From NCBI RefSeq assembly GCF_002933465.1, contig NZ_PSZE01000023.1, positions 41,346 to 105,345 of the forward strand: 64,000 nucleotides of DNA, written 5' to 3'. The stretch comes from Nocardia nova (lineage in GTDB: Bacteria; Actinomycetota; Actinomycetes; Mycobacteriales; Mycobacteriaceae). The translations under genes were made by a program, and so were the position numbers. The notes beneath the pieces are model-generated. The model was given only the letters and a program-made list of their open reading frames with translations, searched no databases and was not told the DNA's origin. Positions 30,158 through 37,748 of the stretch are shown here, piece after piece. The first letter of the stretch is position 1. Every line of letters begins with the position of its first letter.

Positions 30158-31335
30158 GCCGATAGTTCCTGCAGCGAGCGGTGCCCGGCGTAGAGGGCGG
30201 CGGCCTCGGCCCTGGTGCCGACTCCGATCTTCTTGAATATGCGCTGGACGTGAGATTTGACGGTTCCGTCGGAAATACACAGTCGCCGCGATATGGCGGC
30301 ATTGGTGGCGCCGGTGGCGATCAGAGCCAGGACGTCACACTCGCGCGCGGTGAGTATTGCCGTGTAATCGGTTGTGTGCGAGGCATATACGGTGACTTCC
30401 CGAGTATCGTCAGGATGCTGCACATCATCGAACGTGACGCCGGTGTCTTCCAGCTCGCGCAATGCACGGCGTAGTCTGTCCAACTCGGCCGTCGTCCGCC
30501 GGTTCTGCTCACTGATCGCCGCGCGAAGCTGCGCTGATTCCATCGACAACGCGCAGGCCTGCGCGAGGGTGGTGATCAGATGGAAGTCCGCCTCGGTGAG
30601 GTCATTGTCGTGCCGGTCGACGTGGACGATCGCCACCGCGCGTTCCGCCACGACGATGGGGACCGCGAGATATCCGGCCGGGCGGCTCAAGTCCAGCAGC
30701 GGACGGTAGGTGTGCCGGTTCACCTCGCACGGTCCCACCGCATAGGAGCGGCGCCGGCGAACCAGTTCCGCCTCGCGCGGCGCGTCGCGCAGGGGAATCG
30801 AACGTCCGTCCACGGCCGCGACCAAGGGAGCGAAATCGCCCTGTAGTTCCGGATTGACCGAAACCGTTACCGGCGCCCACGACGATCCCGAAACCACCGA
30901 GTACATGGCCTTGCCATAGGCCAGTGACGTGCACAGCTCGCGGGTCAGGACGCCGGACATCGCCGCGCCGCGAGCGTTCTCGATCGCTTGCATCACGCGC
31001 GTCAAACCGCCGAACTGTTTGCTGTGCACGCGGACTCGGCGTGCGACATCGGCTCGGATGGCCTTGTCGACCGTCGCGAGAACGGTCGCGACTTCGACTG
31101 TCACCTCGACCGACGGCAACCCCGTGCGCAGCGCACGGGTGGCATAGTCGCGCACCAGCGAGAGGCTCGGATTGAACTCCTGCAGCTGCAGCAGTTCGGG
31201 CTCCGGCCCGATCGCGTCGAGCAGCTGCGCGAACGCACGTTCGGCGACATGAGAGCCGCTTTCGCGGTGAGTCTGCGTCGTTGCCGACTGCACAGCACTG
31301 TCCTCCTTGCGCATGTGATCACCGACGTTCGGCAT
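30154..31335 (-). CDS. GAF-LuxR transcriptional regulator, first of pair
   Basis: About 393 residues. A helical N-terminal part is followed by a GAF-type sensor (including GYLAVPIVVAERAVAIVHVD) and a LuxR helix-turn-helix (LTARECDVLALIATGATNAA onwards). The start is uncertain: ATG 31335 gives MPNVGDHMRKE, ATG 31314 gives MRKEDSA; neither has a strong ribosome binding site. The longer frame to 31887 runs antisense through the next gene and is rejected. It is divergent from the MaoC-CitE operon, with an operator site on each side of the 190-bp gap. Coupled to the second regulator by ATGA. Confidence 0.83.
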   Translation of the reverse strand: MPNVGDHMRKEDSAVQSATTQTHRESGSHVAERAFAQLLDAIGPEPELLQLQEFNPSLSLVRDYATRALRTGLPSVEVTVEVATVLATVDKAIRADVARRVRVHSKQFGGLTRVMQAIENARGAAMSGVLTRELCTSLAYGKAMYSVVSGSSWAPVTVSVNPELQGDFAPLVAAVDGRSIPLRDAPREAELVRRRRSYAVGPCEVNRHTYRPLLDLSRPAGYLAVPIVVAERAVAIVHVDRHDNDLTEADFHLITTLAQACALSMESAQLRAAISEQNRRTTAELDRLRRALRELEDTGVTFDDVQHPDDTREVTVYASHTTDYTAILTARECDVLALIATGATNAAISRRLCISDGTVKSHVQRIFKKIGVGTRAEAAALYAGHRSLQELSA

Positions 31336-31385
31336 TGTTCGTCGACGACGGCGCCGTGTGATCCAAGGCACACAATACCAGGTAT

Positions 31386-31399
31386 ATGGTATGTCCAAA
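31386..31399 (-). promoter_or_regulatory. GntR-type operator site B
   Basis: TTTGGACATACCAT on the minus strand, 51 bases upstream of the luxR-type gene start (31335). It shares the flank ATATA with site A, which faces the opposite gene. Confidence 0.6.
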
Positions 31400-31477
31400 A
31401 AGGGATCCAGGGGCGGATCGTCGACCGCCGGAGTCGGCGCCGGGTGTGGTCCGGCGGCTGATTGACCCTTTGGCTTC

Positions 31478-31491
31478 TTTGGTCGTACCAT
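31478..31491 (+). promoter_or_regulatory. GntR-type operator site A
   Basis: TTTGGTCGTACCAT, with the core TGGT-CGT-ACCA, ends 34 bases upstream of the MaoC GTG at 31526. This is close to the promoter, where bound repressor would block transcription. Confidence 0.7.
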
Positions 31492-31525
31492 ATAACAATT
31501 TCTGTCGATGTTGGAGGTAGGCGAC

Positions 31526-31978
31526 GTGGCTGGTGTGTGGTTCGACGAGTTGTCGATAGGGCAGAGGTTCGAGCATCCGATCCGTCGAACGGTGACCGAG
31601 ACGGACAACGTGCTGTTCACCGCGATGACCCATAATCCGGCGTTGCTGCACCTGGATGAGGAATACATGAAGGGCACGCAGTTCGGTCGGCGAATTGTGA
31701 ACAGCGCCTTCACTTTGGGGCTGATGGTAGGGATCTCGGTGGGGGATACCACCCTGGGAACCGCGGTGGCGAACCTCGGCTGGGACGAGGTCCGATTTCC
31801 CGCACCGGTATTCCACGGCGACACCCTGCATGTCGTGACCGAAGTGCTCGAGTTGCGTGACTCGAAATCGAGGCCGGACCAGGGCATCGTCGTATTCCTG
31901 CATCAAGCCTTCAATCAACACGACGAGCTGGTCGCCTCCTGCAAGCGCTCGGGACTCCAGCGGAAGAAGCCGCAATGA
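31526..31978 (+). CDS. MaoC-family acyl-CoA dehydratase
   Basis: A 150-residue single hot-dog hydratase. The pattern TVTETDNVLFTAMTHNPALLHLD contains the hydratase-2 Asp/His pair region, and GRRIVNSAFTLGLMVGISVG follows. It is closest, in my reading, to mesaconyl-CoA hydratase-like MaoC proteins that are encoded beside CitE-like lyases in actinobacteria (for example Rv2499c next to Rv2498c). GTG at 31526 is chosen because GGAGG lies eight bases upstream; the ATG at 31508 precedes that site. Overlaps the lyase gene by four bases. Confidence 0.85.
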   Translation: MAGVWFDELSIGQRFEHPIRRTVTETDNVLFTAMTHNPALLHLDEEYMKGTQFGRRIVNSAFTLGLMVGISVGDTTLGTAVANLGWDEVRFPAPVFHGDTLHVVTEVLELRDSKSRPDQGIVVFLHQAFNQHDELVASCKRSGLQRKKPQ

Positions 31979-32862
31979 CCGCTCCGCTCCGCTCGTTCCT
32001 CTTCGTTCCCGGCGACAGTGAGAAGAAGATCGGAAAGATCGCCGGCTCGCCGGCGGATGCGATCATTCTGGATCTCGAAGACGCCGTGAGCGCCGGCCGT
32101 AAACCGGTGGCTCGGCAGCTCGTATCGGAGTTCGTCGCGGCCGAATCGAATGCGAGCGGTTCGCAGCTTTGGGTCCGGATGAATCCGATCGACAGTGAGT
32201 ACGGACTCCTGGATCTGGCGGCCGTCGTCGGTTCGCGACCCGCCGGAATCATGATCCCGAAGATCGACGGCCCGGCAGACGTGTTGCGTGTGCACCACTA
32301 CCTCGAGGCGCTGGAATCCGCACACGGGCTGCCGGTGGGTGACATCCGCCTGCTGCCCGTCGCCACCGAAACCGCCCGTGCGCCGTTCCGGCTGGGTGAA
32401 TTCGCCGATGCCGGGATAGCCCGCCTGTACGGACTCACCTGGGGTGCGGAGGATCTGAGTGCGGCGCTGGGTGCCTCGACCAATCTGGGCCCGACCGGCG
32501 AGTGGGCGACGACTTACCAGATCGTGCGATCGCTGGCGCTCATGGGAGCGCGGGCCGCCGATGTCGAGGCGGTCGAGACGCTGCATGTGGATATCCGGGA
32601 CGACGAAGGCCTCGCGGAATCGTCTCGTCGTGCCCGTGCCGAGGGGTTCAGCGGCCGGATCGCCATCCACCCGGGCCAGGTCGAAGCGATCAATGCTGCC
32701 TTCACTCCGACATCCGACGAGGTGGAGTATGCCCACCGCGTCGTGGACGCCTTCTCGGCCGACGTGGGGACTGTGGCGTTGGATGGAAAGATGCTGGATC
32801 TTCCACACCTGAGGCAGGCTGAGCGGGTCCTCGCCCTGGTCGGTCACCTCCGAAGCTCGTGA
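31975..32862 (+). CDS. HpcH/HpaI aldolase, CitE-like beta-hydroxyacyl-CoA lyase
   Basis: A 295-residue TIM-barrel lyase. RSFLFVPGDSEKKIGK, ILDLEDAV (metal-binding acidic residues), RMNPIDSEYG and VATETARAPF match CitE-like proteins, and IHPGQVEAINAAFTP is the C-terminal substrate-binding part. Such stand-alone proteins cleave or hydrolyse beta-hydroxyacyl-CoAs such as citramalyl-, malyl- or hydroxymethylglutaryl-CoA; they are not citrate lyase subunits. ATGA overlap with the MaoC gene implies that hydration and retro-aldol cleavage act in sequence, useful for beta-methyl-branched chains. Confidence 0.87.
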   Translation: MTAPLRSFLFVPGDSEKKIGKIAGSPADAIILDLEDAVSAGRKPVARQLVSEFVAAESNASGSQLWVRMNPIDSEYGLLDLAAVVGSRPAGIMIPKIDGPADVLRVHHYLEALESAHGLPVGDIRLLPVATETARAPFRLGEFADAGIARLYGLTWGAEDLSAALGASTNLGPTGEWATTYQIVRSLALMGARAADVEAVETLHVDIRDDEGLAESSRRARAEGFSGRIAIHPGQVEAINAAFTPTSDEVEYAHRVVDAFSADVGTVALDGKMLDLPHLRQAERVLALVGHLRSS

Positions 32863-33035
32863 CTGGGCCCTGATGTGTGCCGGTCGCCGGAATCCCAGGA
32901 TTCCGGCGACCGGCGACGGTCGTGTGTCCGCGCTCGGCCGCTGTGCCGTGCGGGTCGCTGGTGGCGGCAGGAGGTGAGGTGTGGCCGGTGTCATTCCTGC
33001 TCCTCGGGGGTGGGTAAGGCCCCGGCGGCGGATCT

Positions 33036-33049
33036 TTTGGTCATTCCAA
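33036..33049 (+). promoter_or_regulatory. GntR-type operator site C
   Basis: TTTGGTCATTCCAA, a near-palindrome (TTTGG-N4-CCAA), in the 322-bp gap between the CitE-like gene and the CoA ligase at 33185. The rest of this gap holds site D and nothing else I can identify. Confidence 0.6.
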
Positions 33050-33121
33050 ATAATAAAAGCAGGCTGAGCTGCTCATATATCCGGCTGGACGCGTCGCGAG
33101 CATGCCGGGCCACTTGTGCTA

Positions 33122-33135
33122 TTCGGTCCAACCAT
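33122..33135 (+). promoter_or_regulatory. GntR-type operator site D
   Basis: TTCGGTCCAACCAT, 50 bases upstream of the CoA ligase ATG and 72 bases after site C. Two sites in one promoter suggest cooperative binding or a shared nucleoprotein loop. Confidence 0.6.
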
Positions 33136-33184
33136 TCTAATCTTTGGACGAAGTGTGTGGAACACCGATAGAGGATGGGCACCA

Positions 33185-34879
33185 ATGACCAGCGAGCGGA
33201 ATCTCGGCAGATACACTCCGGAACAGATCGAGGAGTTCTATGCGAGTGGGCAGTGGGCCGACGTGAACTTCACCGAATTGCTGCGTGAGCGAGCAGAAAC
33301 CTATCCCGACAAGGTGTTCGTGACCGACGGTGTGTACGCGCTGACCTTCGCCGAGCTCTACACCACCTCGCAGCGGCTCGCCCTTGGTCTGCACCGGCGT
33401 GGCTTGCGGGCCGGTGACCGGGTCGCCGTCCAGCTGCCCAACTGGGCCGCTTTCGTGGTGGTCGCGGCGGCGATAGCACGTCTCGGTGCGGTAATGGTGC
33501 CCGTCATGCCGATCTATCGGAAGGACGAGGTATCGCACGTGGTGTCGGACGCTTCGATCCGGATCGCGTTCGCGCCGTTCGAGTTCAAAGGCTTCGACTA
33601 CTTGTCGATGTTCGAGGAGATTCGGGAAGGTTCGGACACCCTCGAGACGGTCGTCGCGGTTCGCGCACCGGAGGATGTCCGTGAATCGCTGAGCGGCCGC
33701 GGGGTCGCGGTCTTCGATGATCTGATCGTCGGTGACGCCGATTCCCAGCAGATCGATGCGGAACTCGACGTCCGCGTGCACCCGGACGACCCGTTCGTCA
33801 TCGTCTACACCTCCGGCACCACCTCGCGCCCGAAGGGATGCGTGCACACGTTCAACACCTATGCCTCCGGCGCGCGTGCGCTGACGGTGGCGTTCGGGCA
33901 TACCGAGAACGACGTCCAGTTCGGTCCGTCGCCGATCACCCACACGACCGGTCTTGTGACAAGTGTGCTGATTCCGCTGATCGCCGGTGCGGCGACGCAC
34001 ATGATGGCCGAGTGGAATCCGGTTCGAGGACTGGCCGAGATCGAAAAGTTCGGGTGCACCGCCGCCGTCACCGCGACCACCTTCCTGCAGACTCTCATCG
34101 CAGCCGCCGAAGAACATCCCGGGGCGAATCTGTCTTCGCTGCGGGTATGGACCTGCGCCGGTGCGCCGATTCCGGCGGCGGTGGTCGAGCACGCCAAGGC
34201 CGAGTTGCCGACGACGAACGTGTTGTCGCTGTACGGGCGCAGCGAGAATCTCACCACGACTACGTGCCGCATCAGCGGAGATCCGCTGCGTGCCATCACA
34301 TCCGACGGCGCAGCTCTGCCCGGTGCCGAAGTGAGAATTGTCGATCCGGAGGGGAACGAGGTTCCTCGCGGGGTCGAAGGCGATATCGCTTATCGCGGCC
34401 CGTCGCACATGATCGAATATCTGAATCGTCCGGAAGATACCGCCGAACTGTTCACCGCGGACGGGTTCTCGCGGTCGGGGGACCTGGGAGTGATGGACGA
34501 GCAGGGGTTCGTCCGGGTGACCGGCCGCACCAAGGACATCGTGATTCGTGGCGGTATGAACATCAGTGTCCGCGAGGTCGAGGACAAACTGGCCGATCAC
34601 CCGGACCTACTCGCGCTCGCGGTCGTGGGTATGCCCGACGAGAGGCTCGGCGAGAAGGTGTGCTGCTATGTGGTGGTCAAGGAAGGCCACCCGGCTCCGA
34701 CGGTCGAGCAACTGCGTACCTATCTCACCGATCGTGGCGTTGCCATTCAGAAGACGCCCGAGCGCGTCATCGCGGTCGACGAGTTGCCGATGACCGCGAC
34801 GGGAAAGATCCAGAAGCACATTTTGCGGATGAGAATCGCCGCGGAGCTGAATCAACCGACGGTGGCGGGTGCCCGTTGA
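33185..34879 (+). CDS. Acyl-CoA synthetase, AMP-forming (FadD-like)
   Basis: A 564-residue adenylating ligase that activates a carboxylic acid to its CoA thioester. The P-loop YTSGTTSRPKG lies near 209-219, the A5-like LYGRSEN near 345, the hinge region DLGVMDEQGFVRVTGRTKD near 435-455, and the C-terminal lysine in ATGKIQKHIL. ATG at 33185 gives a normal N-terminus; the frame upstream to 33116 would begin inside operator site D. First gene of an operon with a thioesterase and an oxidoreductase, joined by four-base overlaps. The Arg in TSRPKG instead of Gly is a small deviation. Confidence 0.92.
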   Translation: MTSERNLGRYTPEQIEEFYASGQWADVNFTELLRERAETYPDKVFVTDGVYALTFAELYTTSQRLALGLHRRGLRAGDRVAVQLPNWAAFVVVAAAIARLGAVMVPVMPIYRKDEVSHVVSDASIRIAFAPFEFKGFDYLSMFEEIREGSDTLETVVAVRAPEDVRESLSGRGVAVFDDLIVGDADSQQIDAELDVRVHPDDPFVIVYTSGTTSRPKGCVHTFNTYASGARALTVAFGHTENDVQFGPSPITHTTGLVTSVLIPLIAGAATHMMAEWNPVRGLAEIEKFGCTAAVTATTFLQTLIAAAEEHPGANLSSLRVWTCAGAPIPAAVVEHAKAELPTTNVLSLYGRSENLTTTTCRISGDPLRAITSDGAALPGAEVRIVDPEGNEVPRGVEGDIAYRGPSHMIEYLNRPEDTAELFTADGFSRSGDLGVMDEQGFVRVTGRTKDIVIRGGMNISVREVEDKLADHPDLLALAVVGMPDERLGEKVCCYVVVKEGHPAPTVEQLRTYLTDRGVAIQKTPERVIAVDELPMTATGKIQKHILRMRIAAELNQPTVAGAR

Positions 34880-35685
34880 GTTCGGGCTCGGCCCCGGGGT
34901 TCCCTCCGGAATTCCTGATCAGCGGAGCCGAGGCACTGGTCCGGGTCAAGCCGGTCACGCTGTCGCCGGAACGCGCGGAACTGGCGGTCGAATCCGGACC
35001 CTGGCTCGCGGATCCGATCGTGGGGTTCAGCCGCGGCGCGCTGGCGGTGCCGCTCGACGATGTCACCGGCTATGTCGTCGCGGCGGGGTCGCGACGGGAC
35101 CGGTGGCCGGTCAGCTTGGGGATCCGCCTCGACTTTCTCGCAGACCCGCCGGTGGACGGCTCACTGCTGACGGTCACCGGCGAACTGTTGGCTCGTGACG
35201 AGCAGGGTGGCGCGACCCGCGGTGTGATATCCGATGCGGATGGAACGGTCATCGGGTTGGTCACTCAGCGATCGCATCTGGTGCAGGTCGACGGGCCGCC
35301 CACAGCCCCGGCCATCACTTTTGACATACCTGCTGACGACGTCCCCATCCGGGAGGCGTTGGGCATTCGTGAGCGCGCCCGTGGAGTTGTCGATCTGCCC
35401 GCTACGGCGTGGGCAGCCAACGGCATGGGCAGTGTGCACGGCGGAATCCTCATCTGTGCATCGGAGTTCGCCGCCATGTCGGCGCTCGACGCGTCCGGCG
35501 ACCTCCGTAGTGCGAGTATCGATATCGCGTTCGTTCGTCCCGGCAACGCAGCTGAGGTCACGACATTCCGTGCCGACGTGATCCACCGCGGTCGGTCACT
35601 CGCCGTGGTTCGGGTGGCTGCCGAGAACTCGTCGGGCAAAGCGTGTGCGGTCGTGACCGTGATCGTGCAACGGGTGAGCTCATGA
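34876..35685 (+). CDS. PaaI-type acyl-CoA thioesterase, double hot-dog
   Basis: About 269 residues with two hot-dog units; the second contains GMGSVHGGILICASEFAAMS, as in PaaI/4-hydroxybenzoyl-CoA thioesterases. The frame has no ATG or GTG near the expected start. TTG at 34876 overlaps the preceding stop as TTGA and is the best candidate, with the conserved region beginning soon after. It would hydrolyse dead-end or toxic CoA esters and free CoA. It overlaps the next gene by four bases. Confidence 0.75.
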   Translation: MSSGSAPGFPPEFLISGAEALVRVKPVTLSPERAELAVESGPWLADPIVGFSRGALAVPLDDVTGYVVAAGSRRDRWPVSLGIRLDFLADPPVDGSLLTVTGELLARDEQGGATRGVISDADGTVIGLVTQRSHLVQVDGPPTAPAITFDIPADDVPIREALGIRERARGVVDLPATAWAANGMGSVHGGILICASEFAAMSALDASGDLRSASIDIAFVRPGNAAEVTTFRADVIHRGRSLAVVRVAAENSSGKACAVVTVIVQRVSS

Positions 35686-36659
35686 GGGCGGTCGTGATGT
35701 CGGACTATGGTGGTCCGGAACAGTTGGTCGTGCGCGAGGTCGACGAGCCGATCGCCCGTCATGGCTGGGTGACGGTCGAATTGCGGGCCAGCGCGTTGAA
35801 CTGGCACGACGTGCTGGTGCGTCGCGGCCGGTACCGATCGCCACTGCCGCACACCCCCGGCGCGGACGGGGCCGGCGTGCGCACGGATACCGGTGACGAG
35901 GTGGTGATTCTGCCGTCGCTGTTCTGGGGCGATCGTCAGGACGCGCCCGCGCCGGAGTTCGAGATTCTGGGCGACCGTGTGCCGGGGACCTATGCCGAAC
36001 GGGTCAGTGTGCCCGAGGAATGCCTGGCGCCCAAGCCGGTGGGCTTCTCATGGGAAGAGGCGGCGGCATTACCGCTCGTGGGTGTCACGTCCTATCGTGC
36101 GCTGGTGTCGCGGGCGGGGCTGGGAGCGGGCGAATCGCTGCTCATCATCGGCGCCGGAGGCGGCGTGTCCACCATGGCATTGTCGCTGGCGACAGCGCTG
36201 GGCGCGCAGGCTTTCGTCACCGCGTCCTCGGAGGCGAAGCTGGCCAGGGCCCGTAACAGCGGTGCGGCCGGTGGCGTGCTGCATTCTGCCGGGAACTGGC
36301 CGGCTCGGGCGAAGGCGCTGTCCCCGAACGGAAACGGGTTCGACGTGATCGTCGATCCGGTCGGTCTGTGGGACCGGTCGGCGGAGGCACTGAGGCCGGG
36401 CGGCCGGTTGGTTGTCCTCGGCGCCAATGTCGCCGAACACGTGAGCATGGACGTGCGGAAATTCTTCTTCGGCCAGTACAGCTTGCTGGGCACGACGATG
36501 GGCGGCCCGAACGATTTTCGCGGATTGATGAATCTGGTCTCGACCGGTGCGGTCACCGGGCCGACCATCGCCGAGACCTACGCACTCGATGACGCCGCGC
36601 AGGCACACCGGCGTCTGGAGGCGGGCGACGCCTTCGGCAAGATCGTCCTCGTTCCCTAG
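35682..36659 (+). CDS. MDR-family oxidoreductase (quinone reductase-like)
   Basis: A 325-residue medium-chain dehydrogenase/reductase. The N-terminal fold (ASALNWHDVLVRRGRY, PHTPGADGAG) and the nucleotide-binding GAGGGVSTMALSLATALGAQ are clear. The structural zinc cysteines are missing, as in quinone oxidoreductases and enoyl reductases, so NADPH-dependent reduction of a carbon-carbon double bond is likely. ATGA overlap with the thioesterase gene. It could remove a conjugated double bond from a CoA intermediate or an enone. Confidence 0.87.
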   Translation: MRAVVMSDYGGPEQLVVREVDEPIARHGWVTVELRASALNWHDVLVRRGRYRSPLPHTPGADGAGVRTDTGDEVVILPSLFWGDRQDAPAPEFEILGDRVPGTYAERVSVPEECLAPKPVGFSWEEAAALPLVGVTSYRALVSRAGLGAGESLLIIGAGGGVSTMALSLATALGAQAFVTASSEAKLARARNSGAAGGVLHSAGNWPARAKALSPNGNGFDVIVDPVGLWDRSAEALRPGGRLVVLGANVAEHVSMDVRKFFFGQYSLLGTTMGGPNDFRGLMNLVSTGAVTGPTIAETYALDDAAQAHRRLEAGDAFGKIVLVP

Positions 36660-36717
36660 CCCTGCGCCTGCGAATCCGCTCTGTGCCTGCGAGTTCGTCC
36701 GGGCCGGCTCGGCCGCG

Positions 36718-36759
36718 AGGCTCCGGACTTGCCGCAATGGATGCGGCAGTCCGGAGCCT
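36718..36759. terminator. Bidirectional terminator hairpin
   Basis: AGGCTCCGGACT-T-GCCGCA pairs with TGCGGCAGTCCGGAGCCT around a short loop, with a single bulged T. It lies between convergent ends at 36659 and 36804. Confidence 0.75.
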
Positions 36760-36803
36760 GGGCGAAGCCGGCACTGCGGCGAGCGGACCGCGCACGCACA
36801 CTT

Positions 36804-37220
36804 CTACTGCGACATCGAAATTCGCACCTGCGCGACGCCGGATATCACCACTCGACCGGCGGATTTCGCTTCCAATGACAGTGCCGCGGTGCCGGTCGCC
36901 GAATCCACCGATTCGACTCGGCCGCCGAGTTCGAGTGTCTCCCCGATGCGCAGTGGCGAGGCGAATCGCACCGAGTACGACATCAGATTTTCCACATGTA
37001 CGAGGTCGGCCACCCAGGCGGCGAGCATGCCCGCCTGCATCTGGCCCATCGAGATGACACCGGGCAGTCCGGCTCGGATCGCGTAGTCGGGGTCGTGGTG
37101 CAGCGGGTTGAAATCTCCACCCGCGCCGGCGAATCGGACGATGTCGGTCTGGGTGATCGGCCCGATGTGCCGGGGTGCGAGTTGCTGGCCCGAGGTGAGG
37201 GTGACCGGGGTTCGGGTCAT
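36804..37220 (-). CDS. MaoC-like hydratase subunit
   Basis: A 138-residue hot-dog protein with the R-specific hydratase motif FAGAGGDFNPLHHDPDYAIR (catalytic Asp and His) followed by GVISMGQMQAGMLAAWV. It is half the size of two-domain MaoC hydratases and overlaps its partner gene by four bases (ATGA). The partner lacks this motif, so the pair should form a heteromeric enoyl-CoA hydratase of the ChsH1/ChsH2 or HadAB kind. Confidence 0.88.
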   Translation of the reverse strand: MTRTPVTLTSGQQLAPRHIGPITQTDIVRFAGAGGDFNPLHHDPDYAIRAGLPGVISMGQMQAGMLAAWVADLVHVENLMSYSVRFASPLRIGETLELGGRVESVDSATGTAALSLEAKSAGRVVISGVAQVRISMSQ

Positions 37221-37681
37221 CGTGCGTCCCTTTCGATCAGAACTTCGCGTTGGGTGACGACTGTGCCGCCCGAACTGTCGGCCCACACGGTTTCGAGGGT
37301 GACCAATCGCATCGTCCCGCCGCGTTTGCCCTCTTTCACGGTGTCGTCGACGACGCGCCGCGTTCCGGTGAGGCTGTCGCCGGTGACGGGCAGGCGAGTG
37401 TAGTGCCACTCGACCGAGCCCACGACCACGCGCTCGATGGCGAGGCCGAGCGCGCGCACGAACTCTTGCTGATTCCGGTGATGGCCGGCGACGACCACAT
37501 GGGTCGGGGTCGCCGGCAGATTCGGGAATCCTGCGGCGGCCGCAGCCGCCCGGTCGGTATAAACCGGGTCGAGCGCATGTGTCGCGATAGCGAATTCCCT
37601 GATCTTGCCTGCCTCTACCTCGAACGACACGACGTCGAGGACGGTGCCGGCCGGTAGTTCCCGAGCCGAGGGGCTCGTCAT
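37217..37681 (-). CDS. FAS1-like/MaoC N-terminal dehydratase subunit
   Basis: A 154-residue hot-dog protein of the MaoC-dehydratase N-terminal type, with the patterns FEVEAGKIREFAIATHALDP and the substrate-side FPNLPATPTHVV. It has no catalytic Asp-His pair and is expected to be the structural, substrate-binding partner of the downstream MaoC subunit. Start ATG at 37681. Divergent from the acyl-CoA dehydrogenase at 37749, with one operator site in the 67-bp gap controlling both directions. Confidence 0.86.
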   Translation of the reverse strand: MTSPSARELPAGTVLDVVSFEVEAGKIREFAIATHALDPVYTDRAAAAAAGFPNLPATPTHVVVAGHHRNQQEFVRALGLAIERVVVGSVEWHYTRLPVTGDSLTGTRRVVDDTVKEGKRGGTMRLVTLETVWADSSGGTVVTQREVLIERDAR

Positions 37682-37699
37682 GGGTACCTCCCTGGATTT

Positions 37700-37713
37700 T
37701 TTGGTCTGACCTA
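37700..37713 (+). promoter_or_regulatory. GntR-type operator site E
   Basis: TTTGGTCTGACCTA lies in the 67-bp divergent gap between the MaoC pair (start 37681) and the acyl-CoA dehydrogenase (start 37749). TGGTCTGACC is also close to the E. coli FadR consensus TGGTCNGACC. Confidence 0.7.
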
Positions 37714-37748
37714 TTGTAACGTTGGTCCGTAAACACGTGGAGGTTCAG

